Notes: generated by a model from the letters alone, not told the origin. 64,000 nt of DNA from G963676795 sp963677215 (GCA_963677215.1 OY781919.1:3906001-3970000); one strand, 5' to 3'; shown: positions 18,150-27,676, counted from the first letter of the stretch. Made by a program: numbers and translations.

Positions 18150-19298
18150 TCAAGCCGCCTTGTTGGCAGCGAACTTGGTTTTGTACTCGTTCAGCACTTC
18201 ACGAACCAGCGCTTCATCGACACAGATCTGCCAGTCGCCATCCGGGTTCAGACACTTGCCCAGTTTCTCAAGGACAACATACTTAACCCCTTTGACTGTC
18301 TTCTTGTTGTCAGCCAGGATCGTCGCCATGATCTGATCGACACTGATGTTCTCAGGGATCGACAGATCCAGTCCCAGCTTGTCGCCGAAGTACCTGTAGT
18401 GCATCGCCACCTCTTCGTCGTTCAGGTAGCCCAGGCGCCGTGAGATCTCAGCCGCAATACACATCCCCTTGGCCACCGCCACACCGTGAGCAATCGCACC
18501 GCCGGAGAAGAACTCCATCGCGTGACCGAAGGTGTGACCGTACTCCAGGGTCATGCCGAACGCCTTCTCACTCGTATCCTGAACCAGGATCTCCAGTTTC
18601 GACTGGATGATGGTGTAGGCCAGCTCGGCCAGCTGCTTCGGGTCCAGGTTGTTCACATCGTTCTCAAGGAACTCATCGTAAAAGTTCAGAAGCTCCGCAT
18701 CGTTGATCAGGCAGTTCTTGATCCCTTCGGCGATCGCCGACTTACGGCCGACAATACTCTCCGTCGCCAGATATTTGGTATCGCCGAAGATAAAGATCGG
18801 CGCATAGTACATGCCGTACTGGTTCTTACCCTGCTTGCCGTTGACCGCCTGCTTATTGCTCAGGCAACTATCGGTCACGCCCATGAAGGTGGTCGGCATC
18901 TCGATGTAACGGATACCGCGGTAGACCAGCCCCGCCGCCAGGCCGACGATATTGGTCAGGCAGCCGCCGCCGAAGCCGATGACGATCGACCCCTTGGTCA
19001 CCGTCTTGGCCACCAATTCCTCGCACAGCCCTTCCAGCGTGCTAAACGACTTGTCCTTCTCCGAATCCTTGATGACGATCACATCATGCTTGATGTTGTT
19101 TGCGCTCAAGATCGCCGAGATCTCCGGAACATAAAGATCCTTCAGAACCTGGTTGGTGACGAAGAAGACCTTGTCGAAGGTGGTCTGGTTGATCAGCGGC
19201 GCCAGCTGATCGATGATATCGTGACCAAAGTAATAGGTTGGGTCCGGAACCAGGTTGGTTTTGAAATCGATCATCTTTTTGGTTTCATATTGAAACAT
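18150..19298 (-). CDS. Sugar-phosphate cyclase, 3-dehydroquinate synthase superfamily, DOI synthase-like
   Basis: The 382-residue protein has the NAD-binding GGGCLTNIVGLAAG motif, the substrate lysine in SNKQAVN, the metal-ligand region AEGIKNCLI and EYGHTFGHAME with its catalytic histidines. All are hallmarks of the family that cyclises sugar phosphates. In true AroB the loop reads DSSVGGKTGVN; here TDSCLSNKQAVNGKQGKNQYG is closer to 2-deoxy-scyllo-inosose synthase (DSVLSIKQAVN...GKN). It is therefore probably not the shikimate enzyme, and its product may be a carbocyclic sugar. No aminotransferase or glycosyltransferase lies nearby. AAGGAGG precedes the ATG; the gene stands alone between terminators. 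Confidence 0.8.
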   Translation of the reverse strand: MFQYETKKMIDFKTNLVPDPTYYFGHDIIDQLAPLINQTTFDKVFFVTNQVLKDLYVPEISAILSANNIKHDVIVIKDSEKDKSFSTLEGLCEELVAKTVTKGSIVIGFGGGCLTNIVGLAAGLVYRGIRYIEMPTTFMGVTDSCLSNKQAVNGKQGKNQYGMYYAPIFIFGDTKYLATESIVGRKSAIAEGIKNCLINDAELLNFYDEFLENDVNNLDPKQLAELAYTIIQSKLEILVQDTSEKAFGMTLEYGHTFGHAMEFFSGGAIAHGVAVAKGMCIAAEISRRLGYLNDEEVAMHYRYFGDKLGLDLSIPENISVDQIMATILADNKKTVKGVKYVVLEKLGKCLNPDGDWQICVDEALVREVLNEYKTKFAANKAA

Positions 19299-19381
19299 GA
19301 CGTACCTCCTTGTGCGTTTCTGTTATCACAGTGAGCGGGAAAGCGAAGGTGACAGTGCTCATGTGTGAACCTTGTGTTTCG

Positions 19382-19410
19382 ATTATAGCAACCGCTGTGC
19401 TTTAAGTGAA
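19382..19410 (-). promoter_or_regulatory. Candidate promoter of the sugar-phosphate cyclase gene
   Basis: On the minus strand a perfect TATAAT (19382-19387) lies 17 bases after TTCACT (19405-19410), giving a leader of about 75 bases. Confidence 0.55.
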
Positions 19411-19654
19411 ATATAGGGAAGGACTAATTTTGAGTCAAGGGGAAAAATGCCAATTTCTTGATAAAAACGATGGCGGTTCAAAAGAGTTGAATATTTTCAG
19501 GGGGTATGGATTTTCTGATGAAGCAAAAAAAATCACAGGCAAGCTAAGTTACTGAAAATTAGCGGGTTTACAGTTATCCACCTAACCCATCACAAGGCAA
19601 TGTTGAGTAAGCTGGATAACAATTTACAGGAAAGCGGGATTCGAGAATAACCAC
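19411..19654. other. AT-rich intergenic stretch without recognised gene
   Basis: This is the rest of the 392-base gap between the cyclase and dynamin genes. It holds a separated GTTATCC (19573-19579) and GGATAAC inverted pair about 40 bases apart and one near-match to a DnaA box, but no cluster of them. No coding frame or RNA gene was recognised. Confidence 0.4.
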
Positions 19655-19687
19655 AAAGGGTTGTGCACTGACAGTGCATAACCCTTT
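19655..19687 (-). terminator. Hairpin terminator of the dynamin-like gene
   Basis: AAAGGGTT-GTGCACT and its complement (one internal mismatch) surround a 3-base loop just past the stop codon. The following T-run on the minus strand is weak. Confidence 0.65.
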
Positions 19688-19690
19688 GTC

Positions 19691-21496
19691 TCAATGATTA
19701 GGCTTTTCCAATGAATCAAGATTCTGCAGGAGCTGCTCAAGCTCCTTACAGACGGCTGAGAGCTGACCGATTTTCGGAGCGGCATGAATAGACAGCCCGT
19801 CCCTTTTCTGAAAAGCAATCTGCATGGCCTGATGAATCGCCTCAAGAGCCTTATCAAGCTGCTCCATCAACTGTTGGTTGTATTTACGAAAACTCTCAGC
19901 GACCCCCTGACTAAGCGCCCAGCTGATCTGTTCGACGTTCTGGCCGACAAGCCGTAAAGACTCTTCTCGCAGACGTTTAACGGTTCTTTTATGGCGAAAA
20001 TTCTTGCGGAACAGTTTCCGCGCTATACGTTGTCCCAATGGGTCCATATCCGAAATGAATAGATCATCGCTCCAGCCGGGCGGGGCGAAAGAGACAAGAA
20101 CCTGTTCCGTGACAGGAGCCTGATATGGGATCTGGAAAATCTCGGCAGCAGTCTTGCGTAAATCACCAAGGATCCGGTTGCAGCGTTGTTGATGAAGCTG
20201 AAGAAGATCCTCAGAGGACCTATTGATAATGGTCGCTACCCTCTTCATCTCACGTGCAAAAAATAGAGCTATATGGGCGTTGAGACTCTCTCGGACCCTG
20301 CGTTCCATCTCTTCGGTATCTTCAATTGCCAGATAGAATTCTTCCAGAGGATGAAGCAACTGTTCCTTGGCCAGGGATCGGACCTTTTCGACTTCAGCCG
20401 TCAATTGACTCCTGATCCTCTTAACATCACCGGCCAAAACATCGGCAGTCGCCAGCTTCTCGCGTTCGAACAACGGCAGGTAATGCTGAAATTCAGCAAT
20501 CTTCTGCTTCAGATCCTGCTCCGGAAGCATGATCGCCTTGAGCTGCAGCTGCAGTTCAAGGTGCAGCTGACAGAGCAGATCGACAAGCCGCAGGCGGATC
20601 GACTGTTCCAGAACGGACTGCTTGTCTCGAACCAGAAAATCGATCAAGTCGCCCTGAAACGCCTCCATGCCGCTCTCATGCCAAAGGCTTGGTTCATGTT
20701 GCTGACGTGCTTTCAGTCCCTGCAGGGCAGAAAGAGTCAGTACCTTCGGAGCCTCATCGACAACGGTTTCCAGCTGCTGAACAAGAAAATCAACAGAAGC
20801 CCTAACCTGCGCAACGGTAAATAGATCGATCTTGTTCAGAACAAAAAAGGTTTTGGGGAGTTTCTGGCGAATCTGCCTGAGATAATCAATCTCATTTTCT
20901 GTTATGGGAGGATCTGGAGAAACCAGGAACAATGCCGCGTCACACTGACCAAGCACCTGAAACGCGACTTCGGTATTATGCCGGAACGTTGAACCGACTC
21001 CCGGGGTGTCGATCAGCACTACGCCCTGGCGCAGAAAATCTGCAGGATGACCGATATCAACCTGCTCAACCTGCAGCTGATTATCCGGGTTACCACTTTC
21101 CGTCACGAAACGGTTGAGAAAATCGGCCAGCGTTTGTCCATCCTGTTCAGGGAACTCCAACGGCGGTTTGCCGTTAAACCAGACCCTGGCACAGACCCTG
21201 TCTGAATAGCTGATATAAGTCGGTATGGCTGTAACCGGCAGGATATCGCTGGGCAACAGATCTTCACCGAGCAGAGCGTTGAGCAGAGTACTTTTGCCAC
21301 GCTTAAACTGGCCAAGGATGGCCAGGCGAAATGCCCCTGAGTCAAGGCGCGATCTCAGCTGCTCCAATCCGCTGAGGGGAGCGGAGCAGTTTTCCATATC
21401 CTTTATGAGTTCCAGGGATGAGTGAAGGACAGTTTCAAGGCTGTTTCGAACCATTGACCCGCTGTCAGCGGTCCCCTCCCGGGCAATATCGGTCAT
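19691..21496 (-). CDS. Dynamin-like GTPase
   Basis: The 601-residue protein has a dynamin-type G domain: G1 GQFKRGKST near residue 60, the conserved Pro/Thr region DILPVTAIPTYI (G2), DTPG in VLIDTPGVGST (G3) and NKID (G4). It is followed by a long helical stalk with coiled-coil stretches to the C-terminus. Bacterial dynamin-like proteins bind and remodel membranes, and some protect against envelope stress. The frame could begin at a TTG at 21523, but the ATG at 21496 has AGGA at good spacing. No second dynamin gene is adjacent, so it may act as a homo-oligomer. Confidence 0.88.
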   Translation of the reverse strand: MTDIAREGTADSGSMVRNSLETVLHSSLELIKDMENCSAPLSGLEQLRSRLDSGAFRLAILGQFKRGKSTLLNALLGEDLLPSDILPVTAIPTYISYSDRVCARVWFNGKPPLEFPEQDGQTLADFLNRFVTESGNPDNQLQVEQVDIGHPADFLRQGVVLIDTPGVGSTFRHNTEVAFQVLGQCDAALFLVSPDPPITENEIDYLRQIRQKLPKTFFVLNKIDLFTVAQVRASVDFLVQQLETVVDEAPKVLTLSALQGLKARQQHEPSLWHESGMEAFQGDLIDFLVRDKQSVLEQSIRLRLVDLLCQLHLELQLQLKAIMLPEQDLKQKIAEFQHYLPLFEREKLATADVLAGDVKRIRSQLTAEVEKVRSLAKEQLLHPLEEFYLAIEDTEEMERRVRESLNAHIALFFAREMKRVATIINRSSEDLLQLHQQRCNRILGDLRKTAAEIFQIPYQAPVTEQVLVSFAPPGWSDDLFISDMDPLGQRIARKLFRKNFRHKRTVKRLREESLRLVGQNVEQISWALSQGVAESFRKYNQQLMEQLDKALEAIHQAMQIAFQKRDGLSIHAAPKIGQLSAVCKELEQLLQNLDSLEKPNH

Positions 21497-21589
21497 CGGC
21501 GTATCCTGTTCATAGCTTTTCAATTTAAATTACCGATTATGATAACACGGAATGCCCCCGATAGAAACGAAACCAACCTAAGAGGTTAG

Positions 21590-21620
21590 CGGACCTTGCA
21601 TAAATCTGCACCAAGGTCCG
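21590..21620. repeat. Short inverted repeat between cysK and the dynamin-like gene
   Basis: CGGACCTTG (21590-21598) and CAAGGTCCG (21612-21620) are perfect inverted copies 13 bases apart, just past the cysK stop. There is no T-run, so it could be a weak terminator or an operator for the dynamin gene. Confidence 0.35.
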
Positions 21621-21633
21621 ACAACCGCCTGGC

Positions 21634-22584
21634 TTAATCTACATCAAAAAGTTCGCCACTGAGATAGCGCTCCCCGGAATCAGGGAGAATGACGACGATC
21701 TTCTTGCCCTTGAATTCAGCCTGGCGCGCAAGGCGAACAGCCGCAGCTGTTGCTGCGCCGCAAGAGATACCGGACAATATCCCCTCTTCTCGGGCAAGAC
21801 GTCTGGCATAGTTGAATGCATCGTCATTGGTGACCTTTTCAACACGATCGATAAGACTTAAATCCAGGGTTTCAGGAATGAAACCGGCACCAATCCCCTG
21901 AATTTTGTGAGGACCGGGCTGAAGCAGTTCGCCCGCCAGATGCTGAGAAATAACCGGACTATCTGCGGGTTCGACGGCGACAGCTACGATATTTCTGCCT
22001 CGCACCTCTTTAAAGTAACGGGCGATACCGGAAATCGTTCCACCAGTGCCAACACCGGCAACAATCACATCGACATCGCCATCCATAGCTTCCCAGATTT
22101 CCGGGCCAGTAGTTTTGACATGGATCGCCGGATTGGCCGGATTTCTGAACTGATGAAGGAGCAGATACTTCTCCGGATTTTTTTCAGCCATCGACTCGGC
22201 TTCCTGAACAGCACCAGCCATCCCCTTATTCCCTGGGGTCAGAACCAGGTTCGCTCCAAAGGCCTTGAGTATCCGGCGCCGCTCCATGCTCATGGTTTCA
22301 GGCATGATCAACGTCAGTTTAATACCTTTCGAAGCAGCAACAAAAGCCAGAGCAATTCCGGTATTCCCGCTGGTCGGTTCTACGATTTCCATACCGGGTT
22401 TCAAGGTGCCGCGTTCGAATGCATCCTGAATCATTGCTGCTCCAATCCGGCATTTTACCGAATATGCCGGATTGCGCCCTTCCACCTTGCCGTAGATCTG
22501 AGCACTGCTCGGAACAACCCTATTGAGCTTGACCAATGGAGTTCCACCGATAGACTGAGCGTTATCTGAAAATATATTTACCAC
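21634..22584 (-). CDS. cysK: Cysteine synthase A (O-acetylserine sulfhydrylase)
   Basis: The 316-residue PLP enzyme makes cysteine from O-acetylserine and sulfide. The PLP lysine lies in RNPAYSVKCRIG, the substrate loop is EPTSGNTGIAL, and the phosphate-binding loop is VGTGGTISG. The C-terminal SCGAATAAAVRLA and LPDSGERYLS are typical of CysK and not CysM. The start is taken as the GTG at 22584, with AGGGGG 6 bases upstream, which gives the family N-terminus (VNIFSDNAQSIGGTPLVKL); an upstream GTG at 22611 has poorer context. It is a single-gene unit. Confidence 0.95.
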   Translation of the reverse strand: MVNIFSDNAQSIGGTPLVKLNRVVPSSAQIYGKVEGRNPAYSVKCRIGAAMIQDAFERGTLKPGMEIVEPTSGNTGIALAFVAASKGIKLTLIMPETMSMERRRILKAFGANLVLTPGNKGMAGAVQEAESMAEKNPEKYLLLHQFRNPANPAIHVKTTGPEIWEAMDGDVDVIVAGVGTGGTISGIARYFKEVRGRNIVAVAVEPADSPVISQHLAGELLQPGPHKIQGIGAGFIPETLDLSLIDRVEKVTNDDAFNYARRLAREEGILSGISCGAATAAAVRLARQAEFKGKKIVVILPDSGERYLSGELFDVD

Positions 22585-22778
22585 GAAGAGCCCCCTTGAG
22601 GTTTGTATCACAGTATTTCTGGTGCAATATCAAAAAACGTTTACCATTCACCATTGAGGGAAAATATAGACGATCAAGGCTGATGCAGTCAACAACCCCA
22701 GGAAATGATGAATTATTTTCCGACTGCCAGATTAAAGAACAGCTTAGAAAAATGCAAAGCAGAAAAGACAAACAAAGA

Positions 22779-23447
22779 CTACTGACGGAGAAACAGAACG
22801 ATTGCCCCTTCACCGCCGTATTGGCGTGGCGCCCGTCCCCATTCGGCCACCAGTTTTTTCCCCTCATGGTTGAGAAAGCGCTCCACCTCTTCGCGCAGAA
22901 CCGTTTTTCCATCTTCCGAATGAAGTCCCTTCCCGGTAATCACCAACAGAACCCTGGCCTGTTGGTAACGGGCATTGGCGATAAAGGACTTGAGCTTAGC
23001 CGTCACCTCGTGCCCCTGAAGGCCGTGCAGATCGAGTGACAACTCCGGCGCAATCCGCCCCTTGCGCAGTTGGCGCATGCGTCTCGGTTCAGCCACTGCA
23101 GGCTCTTCTTCGGGAAAACTGTCTTCGAAGCGGATATTCATATCACCGACTGTTTTCAGGAACAGATAGGTATCCGTCTCAATGCCAACAGGCTCTTCGA
23201 CAATCACAGCAGGTTCAGCCTGCTCCTCGCTATCATCAACGGCCTCGTCATCCAGCTTCTCTACTCCCAGCAGTTTCATCTCATCCTCAAATGAGCCGTA
23301 AACCGGCACAGCAGGAACAGCCGCAGGTTTATCCTGAAGCGTATCCTGCTCTTGTTCCTCGGAAACAGAAAACCCCTTCAGAGCACTGAAGGGGTCACTG
23401 GAAAACGGCTTAGGAACGAAAGTTCTCTTTGTCTTCTTTTTAGCCAT
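22779..23447 (-). CDS. Smr-domain protein (MutS2 C-terminal-like nuclease domain)
   Basis: In this 222-residue protein the first 120 residues are acidic and probably disordered, with a Lys-rich start (MAKKKTKRTFVPKPFSSDPF). The Smr domain occupies about residues 140-222: LSLDLHGL, then VITGKGLHSEDGKTVLR and the final GGEGAIVLFLR. The LDxH and TGxG/HS motifs match nicking-endonuclease Smr domains acting on branched DNA or on mRNA at stalled ribosomes. The start at 23447 was chosen from the family-like N-terminus. It lies 8 bases after the TPR gene, so the two form an operon. Confidence 0.85.
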   Translation of the reverse strand: MAKKKTKRTFVPKPFSSDPFSALKGFSVSEEQEQDTLQDKPAAVPAVPVYGSFEDEMKLLGVEKLDDEAVDDSEEQAEPAVIVEEPVGIETDTYLFLKTVGDMNIRFEDSFPEEEPAVAEPRRMRQLRKGRIAPELSLDLHGLQGHEVTAKLKSFIANARYQQARVLLVITGKGLHSEDGKTVLREEVERFLNHEGKKLVAEWGRAPRQYGGEGAIVLFLRQ

Positions 23448-23455
23448 GATCTTTA

Positions 23456-24178
23456 TTAACGGATAACCTGCTTGCGGCGGCCTGTCATCGCCTTGGTCTG
23501 CTGCTTGATGATGGCTCCCTGTTTTTCCAGATGGAACTGAAACCACATATCACCAAACCCCTTCATCTTCATCCGCTTGCCCGCTTCGAGCAGTTCGATG
23601 TTCTCCTTCAAGCGCTCATCAGAGGTCTTTTTCACCCCCTGGTTCAGAATCTCAACGGCCCTGTTGCGGTTACCGATATGATCAAGACAAAAGGCATATA
23701 GGGCATAAAGCATCGCTTCCTTACGGCTGGCGGCGATCGCTTTTTCAAAGGTGCTGACCATCTTGTCAGTCTTGTTTTTCTTCATGTAGCTGATGCCAAG
23801 CATCGCCATGGCAACCCAGTTTTTCGAAAACCCCTTTTCCAGATAGGGCAGCGCTTCGGAAAATTGGCGTTTGATATAATGAATAGTCCCGATCTGCGAG
23901 TTGATCTGCCCTTTGATATAAAACTGCCAGGCCGAGTACTTCATCGAAGCCTTGAGATCGCTGATGGCTTTGTCTGCACGATTGGCTATGACGTCTTTCT
24001 GGGCCTGGGTCATGATGGCAGTGATACGTTTCAGAAGCGATCTTGAGATCAGAATGAAGACAACCACCAAGACGACAAGACCGATGAGCGAAACGATCCA
24101 GGGTTCCGGTGTAATGAAACGCATCGAAACAGCCGAGACAACGGCGGCACAGGCGATCGAGATCAACAATGTCAGCAT
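23456..24178 (-). CDS. Membrane-anchored TPR-repeat protein
   Basis: The 240-residue protein has two N-terminal transmembrane helices (about residues 2-20 and 28-47) and a helical domain with tetratricopeptide-like repeats (for example FSEALPYLEKGF, KMVSTFEKAIAA and RNRAVEILNQGV). The helical part should lie in the cytoplasm as a protein-binding scaffold. The start at 24178 has AAGGGA 6 bases upstream. It is co-transcribed with the Smr protein gene downstream; the shared function is not known. Confidence 0.8.
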   Translation of the reverse strand: MLTLLISIACAAVVSAVSMRFITPEPWIVSLIGLVVLVVVFILISRSLLKRITAIMTQAQKDVIANRADKAISDLKASMKYSAWQFYIKGQINSQIGTIHYIKRQFSEALPYLEKGFSKNWVAMAMLGISYMKKNKTDKMVSTFEKAIAASRKEAMLYALYAFCLDHIGNRNRAVEILNQGVKKTSDERLKENIELLEAGKRMKMKGFGDMWFQFHLEKQGAIIKQQTKAMTGRRKQVIR

Positions 24179-24304
24179 GAAAATTCCCTTAGAGCAAAAA
24201 AGTCTGAACATGAAAGAGCACCGAATGGAGTCATCCAAACCCGGCGCGCAACTCTATCAATCTGTACCGAAAATGTCAAAGCAAACGGACAGGCACGCAG
24301 CGCG

Positions 24305-25918
24305 TCAGCCCTGAAAATCGGTGGCGACCATCAGGGTCAGCTTCTGCCCCGGCTTGAGCACATGCCCCTTGGACAATTCGTTCCATTGCCTGATTTCCTC
24401 GGTAGCGACGTCGAACTGGCGGCTGATCCCCCACAGCGTGTCACCCGGAACGACCTGATAAATCATCTTGCGGGTCGGTCCTTTTTTTGCGACAGCCGCA
24501 GTTCTGACTGTCGTCTTGACAGCACCGGTCTTCGACACCACCAGCGTCTGCCCCGGCTGCAGAGTATTGCTCCAGCCAAGTTTATTCCAGACGCGCAGTT
24601 CTTTCTCTGTCACTTCAAAACGTCTGGCGATCGACCAGAGGCTGTCCCCCTTGCGCACCTTGTAGGTCTTGCGCCGGCTCTTGATGTAGCTTTCGGCCAG
24701 GGCGTCAACCGGCAACGAGGTATAGCCTTCCTTAAGTGGCAGAATCAGGTTCTGTCCGATCTGCAGGGCCTTGGGATTTTTGATCTGGTTCAAGCTGATG
24801 ATATCATCGACCCGAATTTTGTAACGCCGGGCCAGAACCTGCAGGGTGTCGCCAGACTTGATTTGATGACGTGCATAACGTGCACGCTGGTCAGCAGGAA
24901 GTTGCGCATAGGCGTCCATCACCTGTTCGGCGGTTCCGGCAGGGACCCGCAAGCGATAGCCGTTCTCCCCCGGTGGCGTACACCAGCGCTTCAGTTCTGG
25001 GTTCAGCTCTTTGATCTCTTCGTAGCTGGCGCCACAGAACTCGGCTATCAGCTCAAGGTCAGTGGTACTTTCAATGATGACCGTGTCATACGCAAAAGGC
25101 TCATGAATTTCTATATCGGCAAAGCCATATTTTTCTGGATCCTTGACCAGTGTCAGGGTCGCAATCAGCTTCGGCAGATAATCACAGGTCTCTTCCCGAA
25201 GAACCGGCCCTTCGGTCAACTCCCAGAAGTCGCGACTGTCGCTTTTCCTGATCGCCTTATTGACGGTCCCACCACCGGCATTGTAAGCCGCAACGGCTAG
25301 GTACCAGTCGCCGTCAAAACGATCGTGCAGGGTTTTGAGGTGTCTGGCCGCAGCAATAGTCGATTTTTCAATATCCAGACGACCATCCTGCCACCAGTCA
25401 TTTTGTAGGCCGTATAACTTGCCGGTGCTCTCAATGAACTGCCAGGGGCCAGCTGCGTGAGCCCAACTGTAGGCACGCATATTGAAACCGGATTCGATCA
25501 AAGCCAGGTAGGCCAGATCGAGAGGGATTCCTTCTTCCTGGAAAATCTGCTGAATGGAAGGTATATAGCGGGACGCTCTCTCCAACCAGAGCGAGAAAGT
25601 CGCCCTCCCCGAGTTGGTGTAATAGTTGAGATATTTATCGACACGAGGGTGGCTGGCTAGCGGGAAATCACCGGCATAGAAAAAGGTCACGGGCTCCTGA
25701 GGTTCAACCGCTACAACAAGGGCGGACGCTGTAGCATCCTGCCTCTGATTTTCAATATCGCCTGGTTCATCGCAGGTCAAATCGGACTCAGACACAACCG
25801 CGGCCTGCACCTCGACGGCGGGGTCCGGCCCCAGCGCCGTGTCGATCCTTGGCGTCGGTGTGTGACAGGCGCTGAATATCAGGATAATAATGATAAAACT
25901 GTACTTCCAATAAGTCAT
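24305..25918 (-). CDS. mltD: LysM-containing lytic transglycosylase lipoprotein, MltD-like
   Basis: The 537-residue protein begins with a lipoprotein signal (FIIIILIFSAC, Cys18). The SLT catalytic domain spans about residues 110-260, with the catalytic Glu in ALIESGFNMRAYSWAHAAG, then GPWQFIESTGK and AVAAYNAGGG. Three LysM repeats follow at about 345-395, 415-460 and 485-530 (HQIKSGDTLQVLARRYKI, YKVRKGDSLWSIARRFEV, YQVVPGDTLWGISRQFDV). It cleaves glycan strands of peptidoglycan to 1,6-anhydromuropeptides at the outer membrane. E. coli MltD is shorter and has two LysM repeats. Confidence 0.93.
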   Translation of the reverse strand: MTYWKYSFIIIILIFSACHTPTPRIDTALGPDPAVEVQAAVVSESDLTCDEPGDIENQRQDATASALVVAVEPQEPVTFFYAGDFPLASHPRVDKYLNYYTNSGRATFSLWLERASRYIPSIQQIFQEEGIPLDLAYLALIESGFNMRAYSWAHAAGPWQFIESTGKLYGLQNDWWQDGRLDIEKSTIAAARHLKTLHDRFDGDWYLAVAAYNAGGGTVNKAIRKSDSRDFWELTEGPVLREETCDYLPKLIATLTLVKDPEKYGFADIEIHEPFAYDTVIIESTTDLELIAEFCGASYEEIKELNPELKRWCTPPGENGYRLRVPAGTAEQVMDAYAQLPADQRARYARHQIKSGDTLQVLARRYKIRVDDIISLNQIKNPKALQIGQNLILPLKEGYTSLPVDALAESYIKSRRKTYKVRKGDSLWSIARRFEVTEKELRVWNKLGWSNTLQPGQTLVVSKTGAVKTTVRTAAVAKKGPTRKMIYQVVPGDTLWGISRQFDVATEEIRQWNELSKGHVLKPGQKLTLMVATDFQG

Positions 25919-25997
25919 TCTACTGTCTCCGGAACAGTATTTATAAAATTTACAAATACTAATTTTCTACTAAATCCACAGATGAAGTCAATAAACT

Positions 25998-27635
25998 TCA
26001 ATCCCCTGACCTCTCATCAGGCCAGAAACGCTTTTCCATCTCATCCATCAGTGGGCCAAAACTTTTTCGCTCGAGCGCCGACACCGGAATCGCCTGGTAT
26101 CGACGACACAGGGCAGACCGTTCCGGCTCGGGGACCAGGTCGGTCTTGTTGAATACCAGCAGGCGTTTGCGGGTACCGAGATCGAGTTCATCAAGGATCT
26201 TGTCGACCGAACGGATCTGCTCCTCAAAACGCGGGTTCGAAAGGTCAACCAGGTGCAGCAGCAGATCTGCATCCTCAAGTTCTTCCAGGGTCGCCTTGAA
26301 GGCCCCTATCAAACTCGGCGGCAGGTCACGGATAAAACCGACGGTATCGGTGATAATAACCTCCCGGTCGAGCGGAAAACGCAGCCGTCGGGTCGAGGTA
26401 TCCAGGGTAGCGAACATCAGGTTTTCGGTAAAAACCTCACTCTGGGTCAAAGCATTGAGCAAGGTTGATTTTCCGGCATTGGTATAGCCGACGATCGAGA
26501 CGATCGGCACCCCGGCCCTCACCCGCTTCTGACGCCGCTGCATCCGCCCACGGCTCAAGGATTCAAGCTCATTCTCAAGGCGCCTGATCTTGTCACGGGT
26601 CCGGCGCCGGTCGATTTCCAGCTTGGTCTCCCCCGGTCCGCGTCCGCCGATCCCGCCCATCAGACGCGACATCGCGGTCCCCTTGCCTCCGGCCAAGCGC
26701 GGCATAATATATTTGAGCTGAGCCAGTTCGACCTGAACCTTGCCGTCACGCGATTGCGCGCGGTTGGCAAAGATGTCAAGAATCAACTGAGTCCGGTCGA
26801 TAACCTTGATCTCCGTGACATCACTAATCGAACGCACCTGGTTCGGCGTCAGATTCTGGTCGAACACCAGCAGGGTCGCACGGCGCTGCAGTGCGTTGAT
26901 GATGATCTCACGCAGCTTCCCTTCCCCGACCAGATAGCGAGGATTGAGCTTGCGCGGACGCTGGACAACCTTGTCGATTACCACCAGATTCGCTGTCCTG
27001 GCCAACTCTTCAAGCTCGTCCAGGGAATCCTGGACCTGACGCTGGGTACCACTACCAACGGAAATCAACAGCGCCCGCTCCCGGCCATCAGACAGATCGA
27101 CGGTTTCTTCGGCGGTCCGCTCCATCTCCTGATCAAGAGAACGGACAAAAGCGGCGAAATCAAGATCGAGCTGATAATAGTCATTAAGTTCATGCTGCTC
27201 GATCTGCGCGACATCGGCTGTCGGAAGCAGGTGAGCATAATAGAGTTTTCCCGGCAACCCGTCAGCGCGGACACCGATGGCAACCATCAGATCGAGCCTG
27301 AGCAGCTCGAGATCGGTCATATCATCGCGGCTTAGAGGTTCCTGCTTGAGGTGGGTATGGATGCAGCGCAGGCCGCGCAGACCACTGCGGCCGAGACTGT
27401 AGCCGGACAGATCGGGTATGAAGATCTCGCGGTCGTCACCGACAATGACGTATTGAACGACACCGGCACGGTCGATGATTAAACCGATCTGGCGTTGAAT
27501 TTCAGCAGAAAGTTCGGTGATATAGCGCGCAAGTTCGGAGGTTATGACCTCATTGGCGGCAATCTTGCGCCGATAGATTCGTTCAAGAGCATTGATCTGA
27601 CTGGCTTTAAGGCCACTGAGCTTGCCTTCTACCAT
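25998..27635 (-). CDS. hflX: GTPase HflX
   Basis: The 545-residue protein is longer than E. coli HflX (426) because of an N-terminal extension of about 170 residues, common in deltaproteobacteria and clostridia. The HflX domain starts near residue 190 (ISVGSGTQRQVQDSLDELEELARTAN), with the glycine-rich GGIGGRGPGETKLE loop. The GTPase domain carries GYTNAGKST, DTVGFIRDLP and NKTDLV. HflX splits stalled 70S ribosomes, particularly under heat stress. The ATG at 27635 is preferred over the GTG at 27641 because GAGG lies 5 bases before it. Confidence 0.94.
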   Translation of the reverse strand: MVEGKLSGLKASQINALERIYRRKIAANEVITSELARYITELSAEIQRQIGLIIDRAGVVQYVIVGDDREIFIPDLSGYSLGRSGLRGLRCIHTHLKQEPLSRDDMTDLELLRLDLMVAIGVRADGLPGKLYYAHLLPTADVAQIEQHELNDYYQLDLDFAAFVRSLDQEMERTAEETVDLSDGRERALLISVGSGTQRQVQDSLDELEELARTANLVVIDKVVQRPRKLNPRYLVGEGKLREIIINALQRRATLLVFDQNLTPNQVRSISDVTEIKVIDRTQLILDIFANRAQSRDGKVQVELAQLKYIMPRLAGGKGTAMSRLMGGIGGRGPGETKLEIDRRRTRDKIRRLENELESLSRGRMQRRQKRVRAGVPIVSIVGYTNAGKSTLLNALTQSEVFTENLMFATLDTSTRRLRFPLDREVIITDTVGFIRDLPPSLIGAFKATLEELEDADLLLHLVDLSNPRFEEQIRSVDKILDELDLGTRKRLLVFNKTDLVPEPERSALCRRYQAIPVSALERKSFGPLMDEMEKRFWPDERSGD

Positions 27636-27654
27636 TGACACCTCAAAAACCAGT

Positions 27655-27676
27655 AAAGGCCCCTGACGGGGCCTTT
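27655..27676 (-). terminator. Terminator of fabI
   Basis: AAAGGCCCC pairs perfectly with GGGGCCTTT around a 4-base loop; the minus strand continues ACTGGTTTTTG. It lies between fabI and hflX, only 20 bases before the hflX start. Confidence 0.85.

Noticed and set aside
18486..19334. 282-codon open frame on the plus strand
   Set aside because: It is antisense to the sugar-phosphate cyclase gene and has no recognisable domain.
19574..19582. DnaA box / replication origin
   Set aside because: There is only one near-match (TTATCCACC), with no cluster, and dnaB or dnaA is not adjacent.
19691..21523. TTG start at 21523 for the dynamin-like gene
   Set aside because: The in-frame ATG at 21496 has AGGA at proper spacing; the TTG has no ribosome site.
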